Positions 28,905-38,877 of a stretch of 64,000 nt of DNA are shown here, in pieces. This DNA is from Polynucleobacter sp. MWH-Braz-FAM2G. Lineage in GTDB: Bacteria; Pseudomonadota; Gammaproteobacteria; Burkholderiales; Burkholderiaceae. The notes below the pieces were generated by a model. That model saw nothing but the letters and a program-made list of their open reading frames with translations. It was not told the origin of the DNA and made no database searches. How positions within the stretch are numbered: position 1 is the stretch's first letter; every line of letters starts with the position of its first letter. The position numbers were made by a program, and so were the translations under genes. Where the stretch lies: contig NZ_CP061300.1 of assembly GCF_018687635.1 (NCBI RefSeq), positions 2,067,424 to 2,131,423 of the forward strand, read 5' to 3'.

Positions 28905-30863
28905 TTAAGGTAGCTCAGACTGTGTTGCAGCCTTTGGAGTAATTACGCCTAAGCGTTGCTTTAGAGATTGGGTTTGACCATTCATAACAGAAGCATAGTA
29001 ATTGGCGTTTGAAAGAACATTCTTTACATAGACACGAGTTTCGGTAAATGGAATAGTCTCAGCAAAGATTGCGCCTTCAGTTGGACCAGTTAGCTTTTCA
29101 CGCCAGGCTTTAGATCTAGAGGGTCCAGCGTTATAGGCTGCGGAAGCCAATACCCAAGATCCATCTAAATCTATGAGGACCATATTTAAATAATTACTTC
29201 CCAATGTCAGGTTGGTATTGGTATCACTCAATTTGTCATTGGTGTAATTTGTCATTCCAATCTTCTTAGCTACATACTTCGCGGTATTTGGCATCACTTG
29301 CATTAGGCCTGAGGCGCCCACAGAAGATGCGGCATTCATAATGAAGCGTGACTCTTGTCGAATCAAACCATAAGCCCAAGCAAGATTCAAATCAATTTGT
29401 CTTGCAATGGGTGATAGCTCATCTTTATAGGGAGTTGGATAGCGCAAGCTAAAGTCATGCTCTTGTTTCGTACGGTCTGCAGTATTCACTACACGGTCAT
29501 ACAAGTTAATACGCTTTGCATACTCTGCTGCTGCCAATAATTGCCTGTCGGTCATATTGCGCAATTCCCAATTCCACTCTCTGTTACCTTCAAAGCGAAG
29601 ATTCATGGCATACAAACGCTCCCCGCGAATAAAGCCTTTCCGACTTGCCATCGCATCAATCTCTTGCTCAGTCACTTTAGTTTTTGCGGGAGCGTGATTC
29701 GACTTACCCAATTCCTCACGCGCAAGCTGGCCATAAAAGTTGTACTGATCTGCAATAAGTTCAAAACTTTCTTTGGCTTTCGCATCTTGACCTTCAGCCT
29801 TTAATGCGCGCCCATACCAGTATGTCCAGGCTGGATCCTTAGTGCGAACGGCGGAGTTCATGCCATCAATCGCATTTTTTACTAAGGCCCAATCTTTAGC
29901 GCGCAAACCTGCTCGCACCTTCCACTCTTGCGACTCAACCGAAAGTAATTCGTTATATCCAAGCTCTTGCTGCAGGCGATATACATCATCCGCATTGGGA
30001 TCCAATTTCTTTGCTAGAAATTGTCCAATTACGCCCCATGCGACAGCTTGATTTTCTTTGCTGTAACGCGTGGCAATTTGAGAAAAATCACGATAAGCTT
30101 TTGCTGGATCTGCTTTAGCGGCTTTGACAATCTCTGCAATTGGATCATCACCCCCTAAACGACGCGCCATAGTGTCATACCCTTTTTCACTGGCTGCACG
30201 ACCAATTGCCTTGGCTTCGCTAGGAGACATTCCTCCAGCAGCAACGAGAGCGGGGACCAGCTCTTGGCATGCCTGCCCGAAATAACTTGGGTCTAATAAA
30301 ACAGCGCGCGAATCAATTGCTAGTTTTGTTGGGTTTTCACCCTGGGATAACTTTGATAACAAGGAGTAGCACTTTACCTGCGTATCGTCATCCAATACAA
30401 ATTTGGCGTACTCAGCATCAAAGCGTGCCCAGTCTTTGCGTTTACCCAAAACCAAGAGCCAGTCATTGCGCATACGGTCTGCCAAGGCGGTGCCTTGATA
30501 TTGGTTTAAAAATGCAACAACTTGTGCATCAGCACTGTAATCCCCGCGAGCACCACCTGCACTATCAAACAATTGGGGCTTGATACGAAAGTAAGCCACA
30601 TAATCATCAAAAGGATAATTCGTTAAATTAGAAGAGATTTGCTGAGTACGAAAAACGTCATTCTTTTTGGCTGCCTCACGCAAATCTATAAACATCCGGT
30701 CGGTATCCGTAATTTCTTCGGGGCCAACCTTGCTTTCATAAGATTTAGGCAGGCTTGGCTTTTTCAACTTGTCTGCAAAAGCATGGGATGCGCAGAGTAC
30801 TAAGCCCAAAATCAGAATCTTGGCCCATTGATGGTATTTGCTACTAGCTGATACAGACTTCAT
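28905..30863 (-). CDS. slt: Soluble lytic murein transglycosylase (Slt70 type)
   Basis: Periplasmic peptidoglycan-cleaving enzyme that releases 1,6-anhydro-muropeptides. The 652 residues begin with a signal peptide (cleavage probably after SHAFA near residue 30). A long alpha-superhelical region (about 50-480) is followed by a C-terminal lysozyme-like domain. Its motifs are IRQESRFIMNAASSVGASGLMQ (catalytic Glu in ESR; broken here as the family core), MPNTAKYVAKKIG, and AYNAGPSRSKAW. The order matches E. coli Slt70 (645 aa). The AmpG-type permease about 9 kb away would recycle its products. Confidence 0.93.
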   Translation of the reverse strand: MKSVSASSKYHQWAKILILGLVLCASHAFADKLKKPSLPKSYESKVGPEEITDTDRMFIDLREAAKKNDVFRTQQISSNLTNYPFDDYVAYFRIKPQLFDSAGGARGDYSADAQVVAFLNQYQGTALADRMRNDWLLVLGKRKDWARFDAEYAKFVLDDDTQVKCYSLLSKLSQGENPTKLAIDSRAVLLDPSYFGQACQELVPALVAAGGMSPSEAKAIGRAASEKGYDTMARRLGGDDPIAEIVKAAKADPAKAYRDFSQIATRYSKENQAVAWGVIGQFLAKKLDPNADDVYRLQQELGYNELLSVESQEWKVRAGLRAKDWALVKNAIDGMNSAVRTKDPAWTYWYGRALKAEGQDAKAKESFELIADQYNFYGQLAREELGKSNHAPAKTKVTEQEIDAMASRKGFIRGERLYAMNLRFEGNREWNWELRNMTDRQLLAAAEYAKRINLYDRVVNTADRTKQEHDFSLRYPTPYKDELSPIARQIDLNLAWAYGLIRQESRFIMNAASSVGASGLMQVMPNTAKYVAKKIGMTNYTNDKLSDTNTNLTLGSNYLNMVLIDLDGSWVLASAAYNAGPSRSKAWREKLTGPTEGAIFAETIPFTETRVYVKNVLSNANYYASVMNGQTQSLKQRLGVITPKAATQSELP

Positions 30864-30946
30864 TATTGCGATCCAAACCTATCTTTATTTGTAAGACTAA
30901 TGCCTTAGAGCATTTGGTTACTATATTCTTTAATTTTCGCCTGATA

Positions 30947-31573
30947 ATGAACGATATGCACGGTAATTCGCTAAAAACTCTTCGTCAAAATTTACTAAAA
31001 CAGCGAACTGCGTTTGCCGCTGAACAAAATTACGCAGAAATTCAGGCCAGCCTAATCGATCACTTAAATCAGCTATTGTCAGATCAAGGCAACTCTTGGC
31101 AATCTATTGCGCTTTATTGGCCAATCCAAGATGAAATCGATCTTCGCTCTACCTTGCTAGCTTGGGCCAAAAAACAACCTGGCCGGACTCTTGCGCTCCC
31201 ATTTGCCCGCCCAGATAAACATCTTGATTTTTATCAATGGCGTCAAGGTGATCCATTACTTGCAAGTAAACACGGAATTCTAGAGCCCGACCCTAGAAAT
31301 GTAGAAAGACCGCCCATCAATCCAGACTGCATTTTCATCCCTTGCGTAGGTTGGTCTAGTTCGGTAATAAATGGACAAAGTCATTACTGGAGACTTGGAT
31401 ATGGTGGCGGCTACTTTGATCGCACTCTAGCTGAGCTCAAAAAGATCAATTCCAATCTAGTCTGCATTGGCATTGGTTTTGATTGGCAGCAGCTTAATGA
31501 TGCTCAATGGGCGGCGCAGACCCATGACGAGCCCTTAAACATGCTCCTAACGGAGTCTGGCTTACTTCGTTAA
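30947..31573 (+). CDS. 5-formyltetrahydrofolate cyclo-ligase
   Basis: Converts 5-formyl-THF to 5,10-methenyl-THF using ATP, returning stored folate to the one-carbon pool. Key pieces are LRQNLLKQRTAF near the start, IALYWPIQDEIDLR, and the ATP and folate loop RLGYGGGYFDRTL near residue 170. I chose the ATG at 30947 (a second ATG follows 9 nt later), because the longer frame from 30866 starts in a hydrophobic stretch that does not fit the family. No clear ribosome site precedes either ATG. It converges with metF, overlapping by 12 nt. Confidence 0.9.
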   Translation: MNDMHGNSLKTLRQNLLKQRTAFAAEQNYAEIQASLIDHLNQLLSDQGNSWQSIALYWPIQDEIDLRSTLLAWAKKQPGRTLALPFARPDKHLDFYQWRQGDPLLASKHGILEPDPRNVERPPINPDCIFIPCVGWSSSVINGQSHYWRLGYGGGYFDRTLAELKKINSNLVCIGIGFDWQQLNDAQWAAQTHDEPLNMLLTESGLLR

Positions 31574-32392
31574 ATCTAAGTTATCAGCAATTGCTAAAAC
31601 AGCATCTGCTTGATTCAGCGAGTAGAAGTGAATTCCAGGCGCTCCGGCAGTTAGCAGCTGATCGCACAAATCAGTCACAACCTCTTCACCAAATGCGCGA
31701 ATAGATGCGATATCGTCGCCATAGGATTGAAGACGCAAACGAATCCAACGTGGAATCTCCGCACCACACGCGTCTGAAAACCTTAATAACTGACTACTGT
31801 TAGTAATCGGCATAATGCCAGCAATGATGGGCTGAGTAACACCGAGATCATAAGCCTCATCCACAAAGCGGAAATAAGCATCGCTGTTATAGAAATACTG
31901 TGTGACAGCAGAGTTAGCACCTGCCTTCATTTTTTGCACAAAGAAATCAACATCACTTGCAGGTGACTTCGCCTGAGGATGCGTCTCTGGATATGCCGCT
32001 ACATCAATATGAAACCAGTCACCCGTTTCCGCCCGAATAAATTCAACCAATTCATTGGCATGGTGAAACTCGCCATATTGACCCATTCCAGAAGGTAGGT
32101 CGCCACGCAAAGCCACGATTCGCTTCACACCCAAAGCTTGATATTGTTTGAGCATCTCACGAACACTTTCACGTGAGCTGCCAACACAAGATAAGTGGGG
32201 AGCAACAGCCGCACCAGCAGCATGAATGTCACTCACCACCTTTAATGTGCCCGACTGAGTAGATCCACCGGCACCAAAGGTCACGGAATAAAAAGTTGGC
32301 TTGAGTGTTTCAGAAAAACGCTCACGCACAAGATGCAACTTACTCTCACCTTCAGGTGTTTTTGGAGGAAAGAATTCGACGCTTAATTCCAT
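31562..32392 (-). CDS. metF: 5,10-methylenetetrahydrofolate reductase
   Basis: FAD enzyme that makes 5-methyl-THF, the methyl donor for methionine synthase. The 276 residues start MELSVEFFPPKTPEGE, followed by FYSVTFGAGGST, the standard MetF TIM-barrel N-terminus. RIVALRGDLPSG and GVTQPIIAGIMPIT are also characteristic. It follows ahcY by 33 nt on the same strand, so it probably lies on the SAH-riboswitch-controlled transcript. Coupling methyl-THF supply to SAH level is physiologically sensible, because high SAH signals methyl-cycle demand. Confidence 0.96.
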   Translation of the reverse strand: MELSVEFFPPKTPEGESKLHLVRERFSETLKPTFYSVTFGAGGSTQSGTLKVVSDIHAAGAAVAPHLSCVGSSRESVREMLKQYQALGVKRIVALRGDLPSGMGQYGEFHHANELVEFIRAETGDWFHIDVAAYPETHPQAKSPASDVDFFVQKMKAGANSAVTQYFYNSDAYFRFVDEAYDLGVTQPIIAGIMPITNSSQLLRFSDACGAEIPRWIRLRLQSYGDDIASIRAFGEEVVTDLCDQLLTAGAPGIHFYSLNQADAVLAIADNLDLTK

Positions 32393-32425
32393 GATTTTGG
32401 GCCTAGAGATCTATTGATGTTTGGA

Positions 32426-33871
32426 TTAATAACGATAGTGGTCAGCTTTGTAAGGGCCTTCCTTGGTTACGCCAATATATGCAGCCTGTTGATCGGTCAA
32501 TTCAGTCAACTGCGCATTGAGCTTCTTCAACTGTAAGCGAGCCACCTTTTCGTCCAAATGCTTAGGCAACGTATAAACACCGATTGGATATTTATTTGTG
32601 CCTACTGCATTCCATAATTCGATTTGAGCGATTACTTGATTTGCAAATGAAGAGCTCATCACATAAGAAGGGTGTCCTGTACCGCAACCTAGATTAACTA
32701 GGCGCCCTTTAGCCAAAATGATGAGGCGCTTCTCAGGCATACCGTTTGCGGCCGGGAAAATCACATGATCAACTTGTGGCTTGATCTCTTCCCACTTGTA
32801 CTTTTCAATACCCGCCACGTCAATTTCATTATCGAAGTGACCAATATTACAAACGATGGCTTGATCTTTCATCTTGGCCATATGGTCATGAGTAATGACA
32901 TGGTAGTTACCTGTTGCAGAAACGAAGATATCCGCTTTATCAGCAGCGTAATCCATTGTTACAACACGGTAGCCTTCCATTGCAGCTTGTAAGGCACAGA
33001 TGGGATCTACTTCGGTTACCCAAACTTGAGCAGATAAAGCACGCAATGCTTGGGCTGAACCTTTGCCCACATCGCCATATCCACAAACAACCGCAACCTT
33101 GCCAGCCACCATTACGTCGGTAGCGCGCTTGATTGCGTCAACCAAAGACTCACGGCAGCCATAGAGATTATCAAACTTACTCTTAGTTACAGAGTCGTTT
33201 ACATTGATTGCAGGAAACTTCAAGTCACCTTTTGCAAACATTTGATACAAGCGATGTACCCCTGTAGTTGTTTCTTCGGTGACGCCTTTTACTTTTTCTA
33301 AACGTGTTGAGTACCAAGTTGGATCTTGCGCTAATTTTTTCTTAATTGCAGCAAATAAAATAGTTTCTTCTTCGCTGGTTGGATGATTCAAGCATGCTTG
33401 ATCTTTTTCAGCACGAGCCCCAAGATGCAACAACAAAGTAGCATCACCACCATCATCCAAAATCATATTGGTGTATCCACCATCAGCCCATTCAAAAATG
33501 CGGTGAGTAAAGTCCCAGTATTGCTCAAGAGTCTCTCCCTTGATTGCAAATACAGGAGTGCCGTTAGCTGCGATTGCAGCAGCTGCATGATCTTGTGTGG
33601 AGAAAATATTGCATGATGCCCATTGAACTTCCGCACCAAGTGCCTCAAGGGTCTCAATCAATACTGCTGTTTGAATGGTCATATGCAATGAACCAGTAAT
33701 ACGTGCACCACGCAATGGCTGCTGTGCAGCAAATTCATCACGAATAGCAATCAAGCCAGGCATCTCAGTTTCAGCAATGGCGATTTCTTTTCGGCCAAAA
33801 TCAGCCAAGGTAATGTCTGCAATTGCGCAACGAGTTGCAACAAAATTATTTAAATCAGAAACGGTATTCAT
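32426..33871 (-). CDS. ahcY: Adenosylhomocysteinase
   Basis: NAD-dependent enzyme that hydrolyses S-adenosylhomocysteine to adenosine and homocysteine, relieving inhibition of methyltransferases. The 481-residue protein from the chosen start carries [19 protein letters not shown], the NAD site [17 protein letters not shown], and the C-terminal KADHYRY. I use the ATG at 33871 ([10 protein letters not shown]), since GGAG lies 5 nt before it. The frame is open to 33931, but those residues fall in the leader between the riboswitch and the gene. An SAH riboswitch immediately upstream should raise expression when SAH accumulates; metF follows in the same operon. Confidence 0.97.
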   Translation of the reverse strand: MNTVSDLNNFVATRCAIADITLADFGRKEIAIAETEMPGLIAIRDEFAAQQPLRGARITGSLHMTIQTAVLIETLEALGAEVQWASCNIFSTQDHAAAAIAANGTPVFAIKGETLEQYWDFTHRIFEWADGGYTNMILDDGGDATLLLHLGARAEKDQACLNHPTSEEETILFAAIKKKLAQDPTWYSTRLEKVKGVTEETTTGVHRLYQMFAKGDLKFPAINVNDSVTKSKFDNLYGCRESLVDAIKRATDVMVAGKVAVVCGYGDVGKGSAQALRALSAQVWVTEVDPICALQAAMEGYRVVTMDYAADKADIFVSATGNYHVITHDHMAKMKDQAIVCNIGHFDNEIDVAGIEKYKWEEIKPQVDHVIFPAANGMPEKRLIILAKGRLVNLGCGTGHPSYVMSSSFANQVIAQIELWNAVGTNKYPIGVYTLPKHLDEKVARLQLKKLNAQLTELTDQQAAYIGVTKEGPYKADHYRY

Positions 33872-33876
33872 TAATG

Positions 33877-33905
33877 CTCCAGCTAAATACGATCCAATGC
33901 TGGAG
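33877..33905 (-). promoter_or_regulatory. Shine-Dalgarno-sequestering hairpin in ahcY leader
   Basis: On the minus-strand RNA, CUCCAGC (33905-33899) pairs perfectly with GCUGGAG (33883-33877) across a 15-nt loop. The right arm contains the GGAG ribosome site that lies 5 nt before the ahcY AUG, so the stem would hide it. Upstream leader segments, GGAGU near 33961-33966 and UAGCGA near 33914-33919, could pair with alternative partners and open it. This makes it a candidate translational expression platform for the SAH riboswitch; the switching model is inference. Confidence 0.6.
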
Positions 33906-33930
33906 TAGAAACTCGCTAGCCATTGAATCA

Positions 33931-34044
33931 TGGGTTAGCGAGCGCAGTTGCAATTAGCAAACTCCGGGGGTAGCCTCAGAATCCACTCCCTTCAAGCCTG
34001 GGGAAGTGCTGGGTCTCAGCAATCCTTGCAACGCTCCTTGAAGG
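33931..34044 (-). promoter_or_regulatory. SAH riboswitch upstream of ahcY-metF
   Basis: The minus-strand leader matches the S-adenosylhomocysteine riboswitch in order. P1 is CCUUCAAG paired perfectly with CUUGAAGG. The core GGAGCGUUGCAAGG follows, then an internal hairpin (GCUG...CAGC) and the conserved CCCAGGCUUG. The distal 3' strand UUGCAACUGCGCUCGC pairs back with GAGCG and UUGCAA to form the second helix and pseudoknot. The position, directly before adenosylhomocysteinase, is the classical one in beta- and gammaproteobacteria. This class is an ON switch that responds to SAH and rejects SAM. Exact end points are approximate to a few bases. Confidence 0.9.
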
Positions 34045-34045
34045 T

Positions 34046-34073
34046 ATGCCGTAATTGTAAACAATTACGGCAT
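34046..34073. promoter_or_regulatory. 28-bp perfect palindrome between metK and the SAH riboswitch
   Basis: ATGCCGTAATTG and its exact reverse complement CAATTACGGCAT are separated by the 4-nt loop TAAA. It starts two bases from the first base of the riboswitch P1 helix. No run of T follows in either direction, which speaks against an ordinary intrinsic terminator. On the minus strand it contains TACAAT, a reasonable -10 box that would start transcription right at the aptamer. It may therefore be an operator for the ahcY promoter, or a stabilising metK 3' hairpin. Confidence 0.55.
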
Positions 34074-34129
34074 ATTTCGCCTTAATACAAATACAAACTG
34101 CTTTTTACGCCATTAAATGCGCTTTACGC

Positions 34130-35296
34130 TTATAGGCCTGCTGCTGCACGTAATGCAGCTGCTTTATCCGTTTGCTCCCATGTGAATTCTGGCTCCTCAC
34201 GACCAAAGTGGCCGTAAGCAGCAGTCTTCTTATAAATAGGACGCAAGAGATTAAGCATCTTCACAATACCTTTTGGACGCAAATCAAAGTGCTCAGAAAC
34301 TAATTGAGCAATCTTCTCATCAGAAATCTTGCCTGTGCCAAATGTGCTCACCATCACTGAAGTTGGTTTAGCAACACCAATTGCATAGGAAATCTGAATT
34401 AGGCACTTGCTCGCTAAACCAGCTGCAACTACGTTCTTCGCAACATAGCGTCCTGCATAGGCTGCTGAACGGTCAACCTTAGATGGATCTTTACCAGAGA
34501 AAGCCCCGCCTCCGTGAGGAGCGGCACCGCCATAGGTATCAACAATAATTTTGCGACCAGTTAAACCACAATCACCCTGTGGGCCGCCAATCACAAACCG
34601 ACCTGTTGGATTAACTAAGAAGTTAATTGCACCTTTAATCAAATGTTTTGGCAATACTGGTTTAATAATTTCTTCGATGACTGCTTCACGCAATTTTTCG
34701 AGAGAGATATCTTCATCGTGCTGAGTAGACAAGACTACTGTATCGATAGAGTCAGGCTTACCATCCACATAACGCAAGGTTACTTGTGACTTGGCATCTG
34801 GACGCAACCAATTTAAACGACCGTCGCGACGCAGTTGTGATTGACGTTCTACCAAACGATGCGACAAATGGATCGGTAACGGCATGAGCTCGGTAGTTTC
34901 ATCACATGCGTAACCAAACATAAGGCCTTGGTCACCAGCACCCTGATCTAACCCATCATCATGTGCCTTATCAACGCCTTGAGCAATATCAGGACTTTGC
35001 TTGTCGTAAGCAACTAGTACTGCGCAACCTTTGTAGTCAATGCCATATGCAGTGTTGTCATAACCAATTTCACGCAGCGTATTACGAGCCACTTGAATGT
35101 AATCGACGTTAGCGTTAGTAGTAATTTCACCAGCTAAAACGACGAGTCCAGTGTTGCACAATGTTTCAGCTGCGACACGTGCAGTTGGATCTTGAGCCAA
35201 GATGGCATCAAGAATTGAATCGGAGATCTGGTCTGCTACTTTATCGGGGTGACCTTCAGAAACAGATTCTGAGGTAAAGAAGTAATCATTTGCCAT
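34130..35296 (-). CDS. metK: S-adenosylmethionine synthetase
   Basis: Makes SAM from methionine and ATP. The 388 residues begin with [20 protein letters not shown] (His of the active site included). [12 protein letters not shown] near residue 115 and [20 protein letters not shown] near residue 260 are the two MetK signatures. The ATG is preceded by AAAGGAATAT. It is followed on the same strand by the palindrome, SAH riboswitch, ahcY and metF, so the SAM-producing and SAH-removing genes are adjacent, but the riboswitch lies between them and governs only the latter. The 202-nt gap to the divergent acyltransferase gene presumably holds both promoters; I recognise no known SAM riboswitch there. 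Confidence 0.97.
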   Translation of the reverse strand: MANDYFFTSESVSEGHPDKVADQISDSILDAILAQDPTARVAAETLCNTGLVVLAGEITTNANVDYIQVARNTLREIGYDNTAYGIDYKGCAVLVAYDKQSPDIAQGVDKAHDDGLDQGAGDQGLMFGYACDETTELMPLPIHLSHRLVERQSQLRRDGRLNWLRPDAKSQVTLRYVDGKPDSIDTVVLSTQHDEDISLEKLREAVIEEIIKPVLPKHLIKGAINFLVNPTGRFVIGGPQGDCGLTGRKIIVDTYGGAAPHGGGAFSGKDPSKVDRSAAYAGRYVAKNVVAAGLASKCLIQISYAIGVAKPTSVMVSTFGTGKISDEKIAQLVSEHFDLRPKGIVKMLNLLRPIYKKTAAYGHFGREEPEFTWEQTDKAAALRAAAGL

Positions 35297-35498
35297 TGCA
35301 TATTCCTTTAAAAATTAACACGATCATGGGACAACTCGACGTGCCAGGAACTACAACGGCGACGCTTTAGCAGAATTTATGAATCGCCCTGCAAGTTGCC
35401 TTAACTCAGCGATGCAGTGATTCTATCCGAAAAGTAGTCAATTCAGCAAGGCAAGGCAAAATCCACACATCAAGAGCGGCATTGAATATCATTAAGGG

Positions 35499-36359
35499 GT
35501 GCGAAAACTCCTACTCAAGCTCAGCCTTAATACAATTGCCGTGCTTCCCCTTGCCTTTATGCAACTAATAGGGGCATCTTTGGGTCTTTTGGCATACGTT
35601 GGCTCCAAACACTATCGCTCTCTTTTCCGACCCCAATATGAAGCTGTAGTCAGTGCCCGTAAGCTACCACTAAAGCTTTGGGAGGCTGCGAGGGCCTCTG
35701 GAATGCTGTTTTCAGATAGCTTATGGATTTGGCGAAACCCTGTAAAAGCACTAAAGCTAGTTGAAGTGCAAAACTGGGATGTCGTTGAAGCTGCAATTGG
35801 TGAAGGGCACGGCCTAGTCATGCTCACACCTCACCTTGGTGGCTTTGAAATTATCCCCCGCGTATTAGCACAACATTTTCCTGCAACGATTCTCTATCGC
35901 CCTTCTCGCCAAGAATGGCTGAATGAGGTTGTTGAAGAAGGTCGCGCCTATCCCAATATGCATTTCGTTCCGACTAATCTGAATGGTGTGCGTCAAATGA
36001 CTCGGGCGCTAACACGAGGTGAAGCGATAGGCATTCTGCCGGATCAAGTACCCAGTGGAGGCGAAGGCGTATGGGTACCATTTTTTGGACGCCCTGCCTA
36101 CACCACTCCATTACCAGCTCGACTTGCAAACCGCAACAACACGCCGGTCATTATGTTTACCGCCAAACGCAAAGGCATTGGTAAGGGTTGGGTAATGCAA
36201 GCAACTCGCCTTGCTCCTTTTTCCGAGGATGCTGAGCGTGCAGCCACAGAACTAAATATCGCCATTGAAAATGCAGTTCTTCAAGCGCCAGAACAATTCA
36301 TCTGGTCATATAACCGTTACAAGCATCCTGCTGGCGCCGAATTACCCCCAAGCAACTAG
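35499..36359 (+). CDS. Lysophospholipid/lipid A acyltransferase (LpxL/LpxM family), first copy
   Basis: Inner-membrane acyltransferase of the LpxL/LpxM (HtrB/MsbB) family that adds secondary acyl chains to lipid A. The 286 residues have one N-terminal hydrophobic anchor (about 5-33), the catalytic HX4E as H112 and E117 in TPHLGGFEII, and GILPDQVPSGGEGVWVPFFG. The start is GTG 35499, fixed by an in-frame TAA just upstream. The purine run AAGGG abuts the GTG directly, so initiation there may be weak, or a later GTG at 35541 may be used. It lies 15 nt upstream of a second, diverged paralogue. Confidence 0.9.
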   Translation: MRKLLLKLSLNTIAVLPLAFMQLIGASLGLLAYVGSKHYRSLFRPQYEAVVSARKLPLKLWEAARASGMLFSDSLWIWRNPVKALKLVEVQNWDVVEAAIGEGHGLVMLTPHLGGFEIIPRVLAQHFPATILYRPSRQEWLNEVVEEGRAYPNMHFVPTNLNGVRQMTRALTRGEAIGILPDQVPSGGEGVWVPFFGRPAYTTPLPARLANRNNTPVIMFTAKRKGIGKGWVMQATRLAPFSEDAERAATELNIAIENAVLQAPEQFIWSYNRYKHPAGAELPPSN

Positions 36360-36374
36360 CTATAAAATTTTGCA

Positions 36375-37274
36375 ATGACCCGGCTACAGAACCTTTTTAA
36401 CTTTTTGGCGCTTAGTCTCTTACGCCTGTTTGCTTTTTTGCCATACTCCATCACAGTCCATGTTGGATACGGCCTGGGTTGGCTTGCAGCGCACATTCCG
36501 AATAGTCGTCGCAATGTGGTTAAAACAAATCTGCGCTTATGTTTTCCCAATCTCAGCGAAAAAGAAATTGATGACCTAGCAATTGAGCACTGGAAACTTT
36601 TTGGACGCAGCGTAGTTGAACGTAGCAGAGTTTGGCTCGGAACGAGCGATCAAATTTTGTCTTTTGTGCATCTTGAGTCAAAAGTTCCCTTAGGAGATCT
36701 AAAACCGCGCATCCTAGTTAATCCGCACTTTGTTGGACTGGAGGGAGGATTTATGGCGCTCTCAGCTCTTGGAATGAAAAATGGCTGGCCCTGCGGAGCC
36801 GGTCTTTATCAAAAAATGAAGAACCCATTTTTTAATCAAAAAATGGTTGAGTGGCGCGATCGTTTTGGAGCTAAATCGATTGAAAGACAGAGCCGACTAA
36901 GAGACCTCATTAGAGAAACACGAGCTGGCAACTTTGTGGTGATTGCACCAGACATCGATCTAGGTCCACGAGACTCTATTTTTGTGCCCTTTTTTAACAT
37001 TCCAACAAGTACGGTAACTTCAGTATCTCGCCTAGCAAAGCTCAGTGGTGCGGAAGTATGTCTGATGACGACTTTTTTAAATGAGAATAAATCAGGATAT
37101 ACATGCACAATTGGAACTCCGCTCAAGGACTTTCCAAGCGATGATCCTGATAAAGACACAGCTCGCCTCAATCAATACATTGAAGAGCTTGTTCGTGAAA
37201 GACCAGCGGAGTACTATTGGGTGCATAAGCGCTTCAAACATCGGCCGCCTGGCGAACCCAGCCTTTACGATTAA
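36375..37274 (+). CDS. Lipid A acyltransferase (LpxL/LpxM family), second copy
   Basis: A second member of the LpxL/LpxM family, 299 residues, with an N-terminal membrane helix (about 7-24) and the catalytic HX4E pair H118 and E123 in [11 protein letters not shown]. It also has [18 protein letters not shown]. It is much closer to the third copy at 59534 (same length, shared blocks such as YGLGW/YGLGY and KMKNPFFN) than to its direct neighbour. The pair at 35499 and 36375 is probably cotranscribed with dapF, 11 nt further on. Which copy adds laurate, myristate or another chain cannot be told. Confidence 0.91.
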   Translation: MTRLQNLFNFLALSLLRLFAFLPYSITVHVGYGLGWLAAHIPNSRRNVVKTNLRLCFPNLSEKEIDDLAIEHWKLFGRSVVERSRVWLGTSDQILSFVHLESKVPLGDLKPRILVNPHFVGLEGGFMALSALGMKNGWPCGAGLYQKMKNPFFNQKMVEWRDRFGAKSIERQSRLRDLIRETRAGNFVVIAPDIDLGPRDSIFVPFFNIPTSTVTSVSRLAKLSGAEVCLMTTFLNENKSGYTCTIGTPLKDFPSDDPDKDTARLNQYIEELVRERPAEYYWVHKRFKHRPPGEPSLYD

Positions 37275-37285
37275 ACGGAAATATT

Positions 37286-38188
37286 TTGAGCATCAACCCT
37301 AACAAGCAGGCAAGAAAATTACGCTTCACCAAAATGCATGGTGCAGGCAATGATTTCATCGTGCTCAATGGTATAGATCAAGATCTTAGTGACATTACAC
37401 GCGAGCAGTGGCAAGCATTGGCGCATCGCCAATTTGGTATTGGTGCCGATCAAATTCTGTTAGTTGAAAAAGCCACCCGCTCAGACGCTGATTTCCGGTA
37501 TCGTATTTTTAATGCGGATGGTGGCGAAGTAGAGCAATGTGGCAATGGCTCACGCTGCTTTGTCCGCTTTGTGTTGGACCATGGTTTATCCGATAAAAAT
37601 CCGCTTCGTGTGGAAGTGGCTCACACTGTCCTCACACTCAAATCCCATCCCGATGGTCAGGTTGAAGTAGATATGGGTGCGCCTATTTTTGAACACAGTC
37701 ATATTCCATTTAATGCAAATGGGCTAGCGAGCGTTCAAGAATTTCAGGAAACGCTTTACGCACTACCATTAAATTTTCCCGCCATGCACGACAGCTTAGT
37801 TGGCGTTCTTTCCATGGGAAATCCACATGCTGTTCAAGTGGTTGGTGATATTGATAGCGCACCTGTTCTACAAGAGGGCGCCGAGATTGAAAAATTTTCA
37901 GCCTTCCCAAAAAGGGTCAATGCGGGCTATATGCAAATCATCAATCGAAATGAGATCAAATTACGGGTCTATGAGCGCGGTGCTGGCGAAACTTTAGCCT
38001 GCGGAACTGGAGCTTGCGCAGCAGTAGTTTCTGGCATCCGTAGAGGTTTATTGGATTCACCAGTAAAAGTGCATACGCGTGGCGGTGACTTACAAATAGC
38101 ATGGGGTGGAATCATTAACGACACCACTCAGTCCGTAATCATGACCGGCCCAGCAGTTACCGTCTTTGAAGGTGAAACAGAAATCTAA
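37286..38188 (+). CDS. dapF: Diaminopimelate epimerase
   Basis: Converts LL- to meso-diaminopimelate for peptidoglycan and lysine. The two catalytic cysteines are in [14 protein letters not shown] (about residue 85) and [14 protein letters not shown] (about residue 235). [16 protein letters not shown] marks the N-terminus. The start is TTG 37286 with ACGGA 6 nt upstream; an internal ATG at the MHGAGNDF site would cut off the first strand of the fold, so TTG is preferred. The 300 residues are slightly longer than E. coli DapF (274). It lies 11 nt after the second acyltransferase gene and converges with pyrE. Confidence 0.95.
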   Translation: MSINPNKQARKLRFTKMHGAGNDFIVLNGIDQDLSDITREQWQALAHRQFGIGADQILLVEKATRSDADFRYRIFNADGGEVEQCGNGSRCFVRFVLDHGLSDKNPLRVEVAHTVLTLKSHPDGQVEVDMGAPIFEHSHIPFNANGLASVQEFQETLYALPLNFPAMHDSLVGVLSMGNPHAVQVVGDIDSAPVLQEGAEIEKFSAFPKRVNAGYMQIINRNEIKLRVYERGAGETLACGTGACAAVVSGIRRGLLDSPVKVHTRGGDLQIAWGGIINDTTQSVIMTGPAVTVFEGETEI

Positions 38189-38200
38189 GAACAATTGCGC

Positions 38201-38869
38201 TTAGATGCCGTATTTTTCACGATAGGCTTTTACCGCTGGCAAATAATTTGTCAGTTGAGCATCACTCGATGCAGTCAAGAAAGCCATTAAGCCTGCAAGA
38301 TTGGCAATCGAAATTACTGGCAAACCAAACTCCTGCTCTACTGCTTGAACAGCCGATTTGTCACCAATCTCCACTGCATTACCAGAGCGCTCCATGCGAT
38401 CTAATGCAATCAAGACTGCGGCTGGCTCACCTCCAGCACCACGAATCAGATCGACTGACTCCCTCACAGATGTGCCAGCAGATATAACATCATCCACAAT
38501 TACAACCCTACCCTTCACTGGCGCACCGACCAATACGCCGCCCTCGCCATGATCCTTAGCTTCTTTACGGTTGTAAGCATAAGGAACATTAATACCATCA
38601 TCTGCCAATGCAATTGCCGTAGCCGCAGCTAAAGCAATTCCTTTATACGCAGGCCCATACAGCATGTCGAATTGTATTTTGGAATCTTGTAAGGCCTTTG
38701 CATAGGAGCGTCCCAATGCACTTAAACGAGCGCCATCGTTAAATTCACCTGCATTAAAAAAATAAGGTGAGAGTCTTCCTGCTTTAGTTTTAAACTCCCC
38801 GAAGGACAAAACCTTTGCCTCCAAGGCAAAACGAATAAAGTTATCTTGATTTGAATTATTTGAGCTCAT
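38201..38869 (-). CDS. pyrE: Orotate phosphoribosyltransferase
   Basis: Pyrimidine-biosynthesis enzyme joining orotate and PRPP. The 222 residues show [17 protein letters not shown], the [17 protein letters not shown] region, and the PRPP-binding motif [18 protein letters not shown] near residue 121. The start codon is separated from the divergent exonuclease gene start by only 8 nt, so its promoter and ribosome site must overlap that gene. No pyr attenuator is recognisable in so short a leader. Confidence 0.95.
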   Translation of the reverse strand: MSSNNSNQDNFIRFALEAKVLSFGEFKTKAGRLSPYFFNAGEFNDGARLSALGRSYAKALQDSKIQFDMLYGPAYKGIALAAATAIALADDGINVPYAYNRKEAKDHGEGGVLVGAPVKGRVVIVDDVISAGTSVRESVDLIRGAGGEPAAVLIALDRMERSGNAVEIGDKSAVQAVEQEFGLPVISIANLAGLMAFLTASSDAQLTNYLPAVKAYREKYGI

Positions 38870-38877
38870 AGGTCTAC

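Noticed and set aside
35297..35498. Possible SAM riboswitch in the metK leader
   Set aside because: I could not match the 202-nt gap to any known SAM riboswitch core; short complementary pieces (CACG/CGTG, GCGA/TCGC) are too weak to claim.
38183..38206. Inverted repeat ATCTAAG/CTTAGAT between dapF and pyrE as terminator
   Set aside because: The stem is short and AT-rich and has no U-tract on either side.
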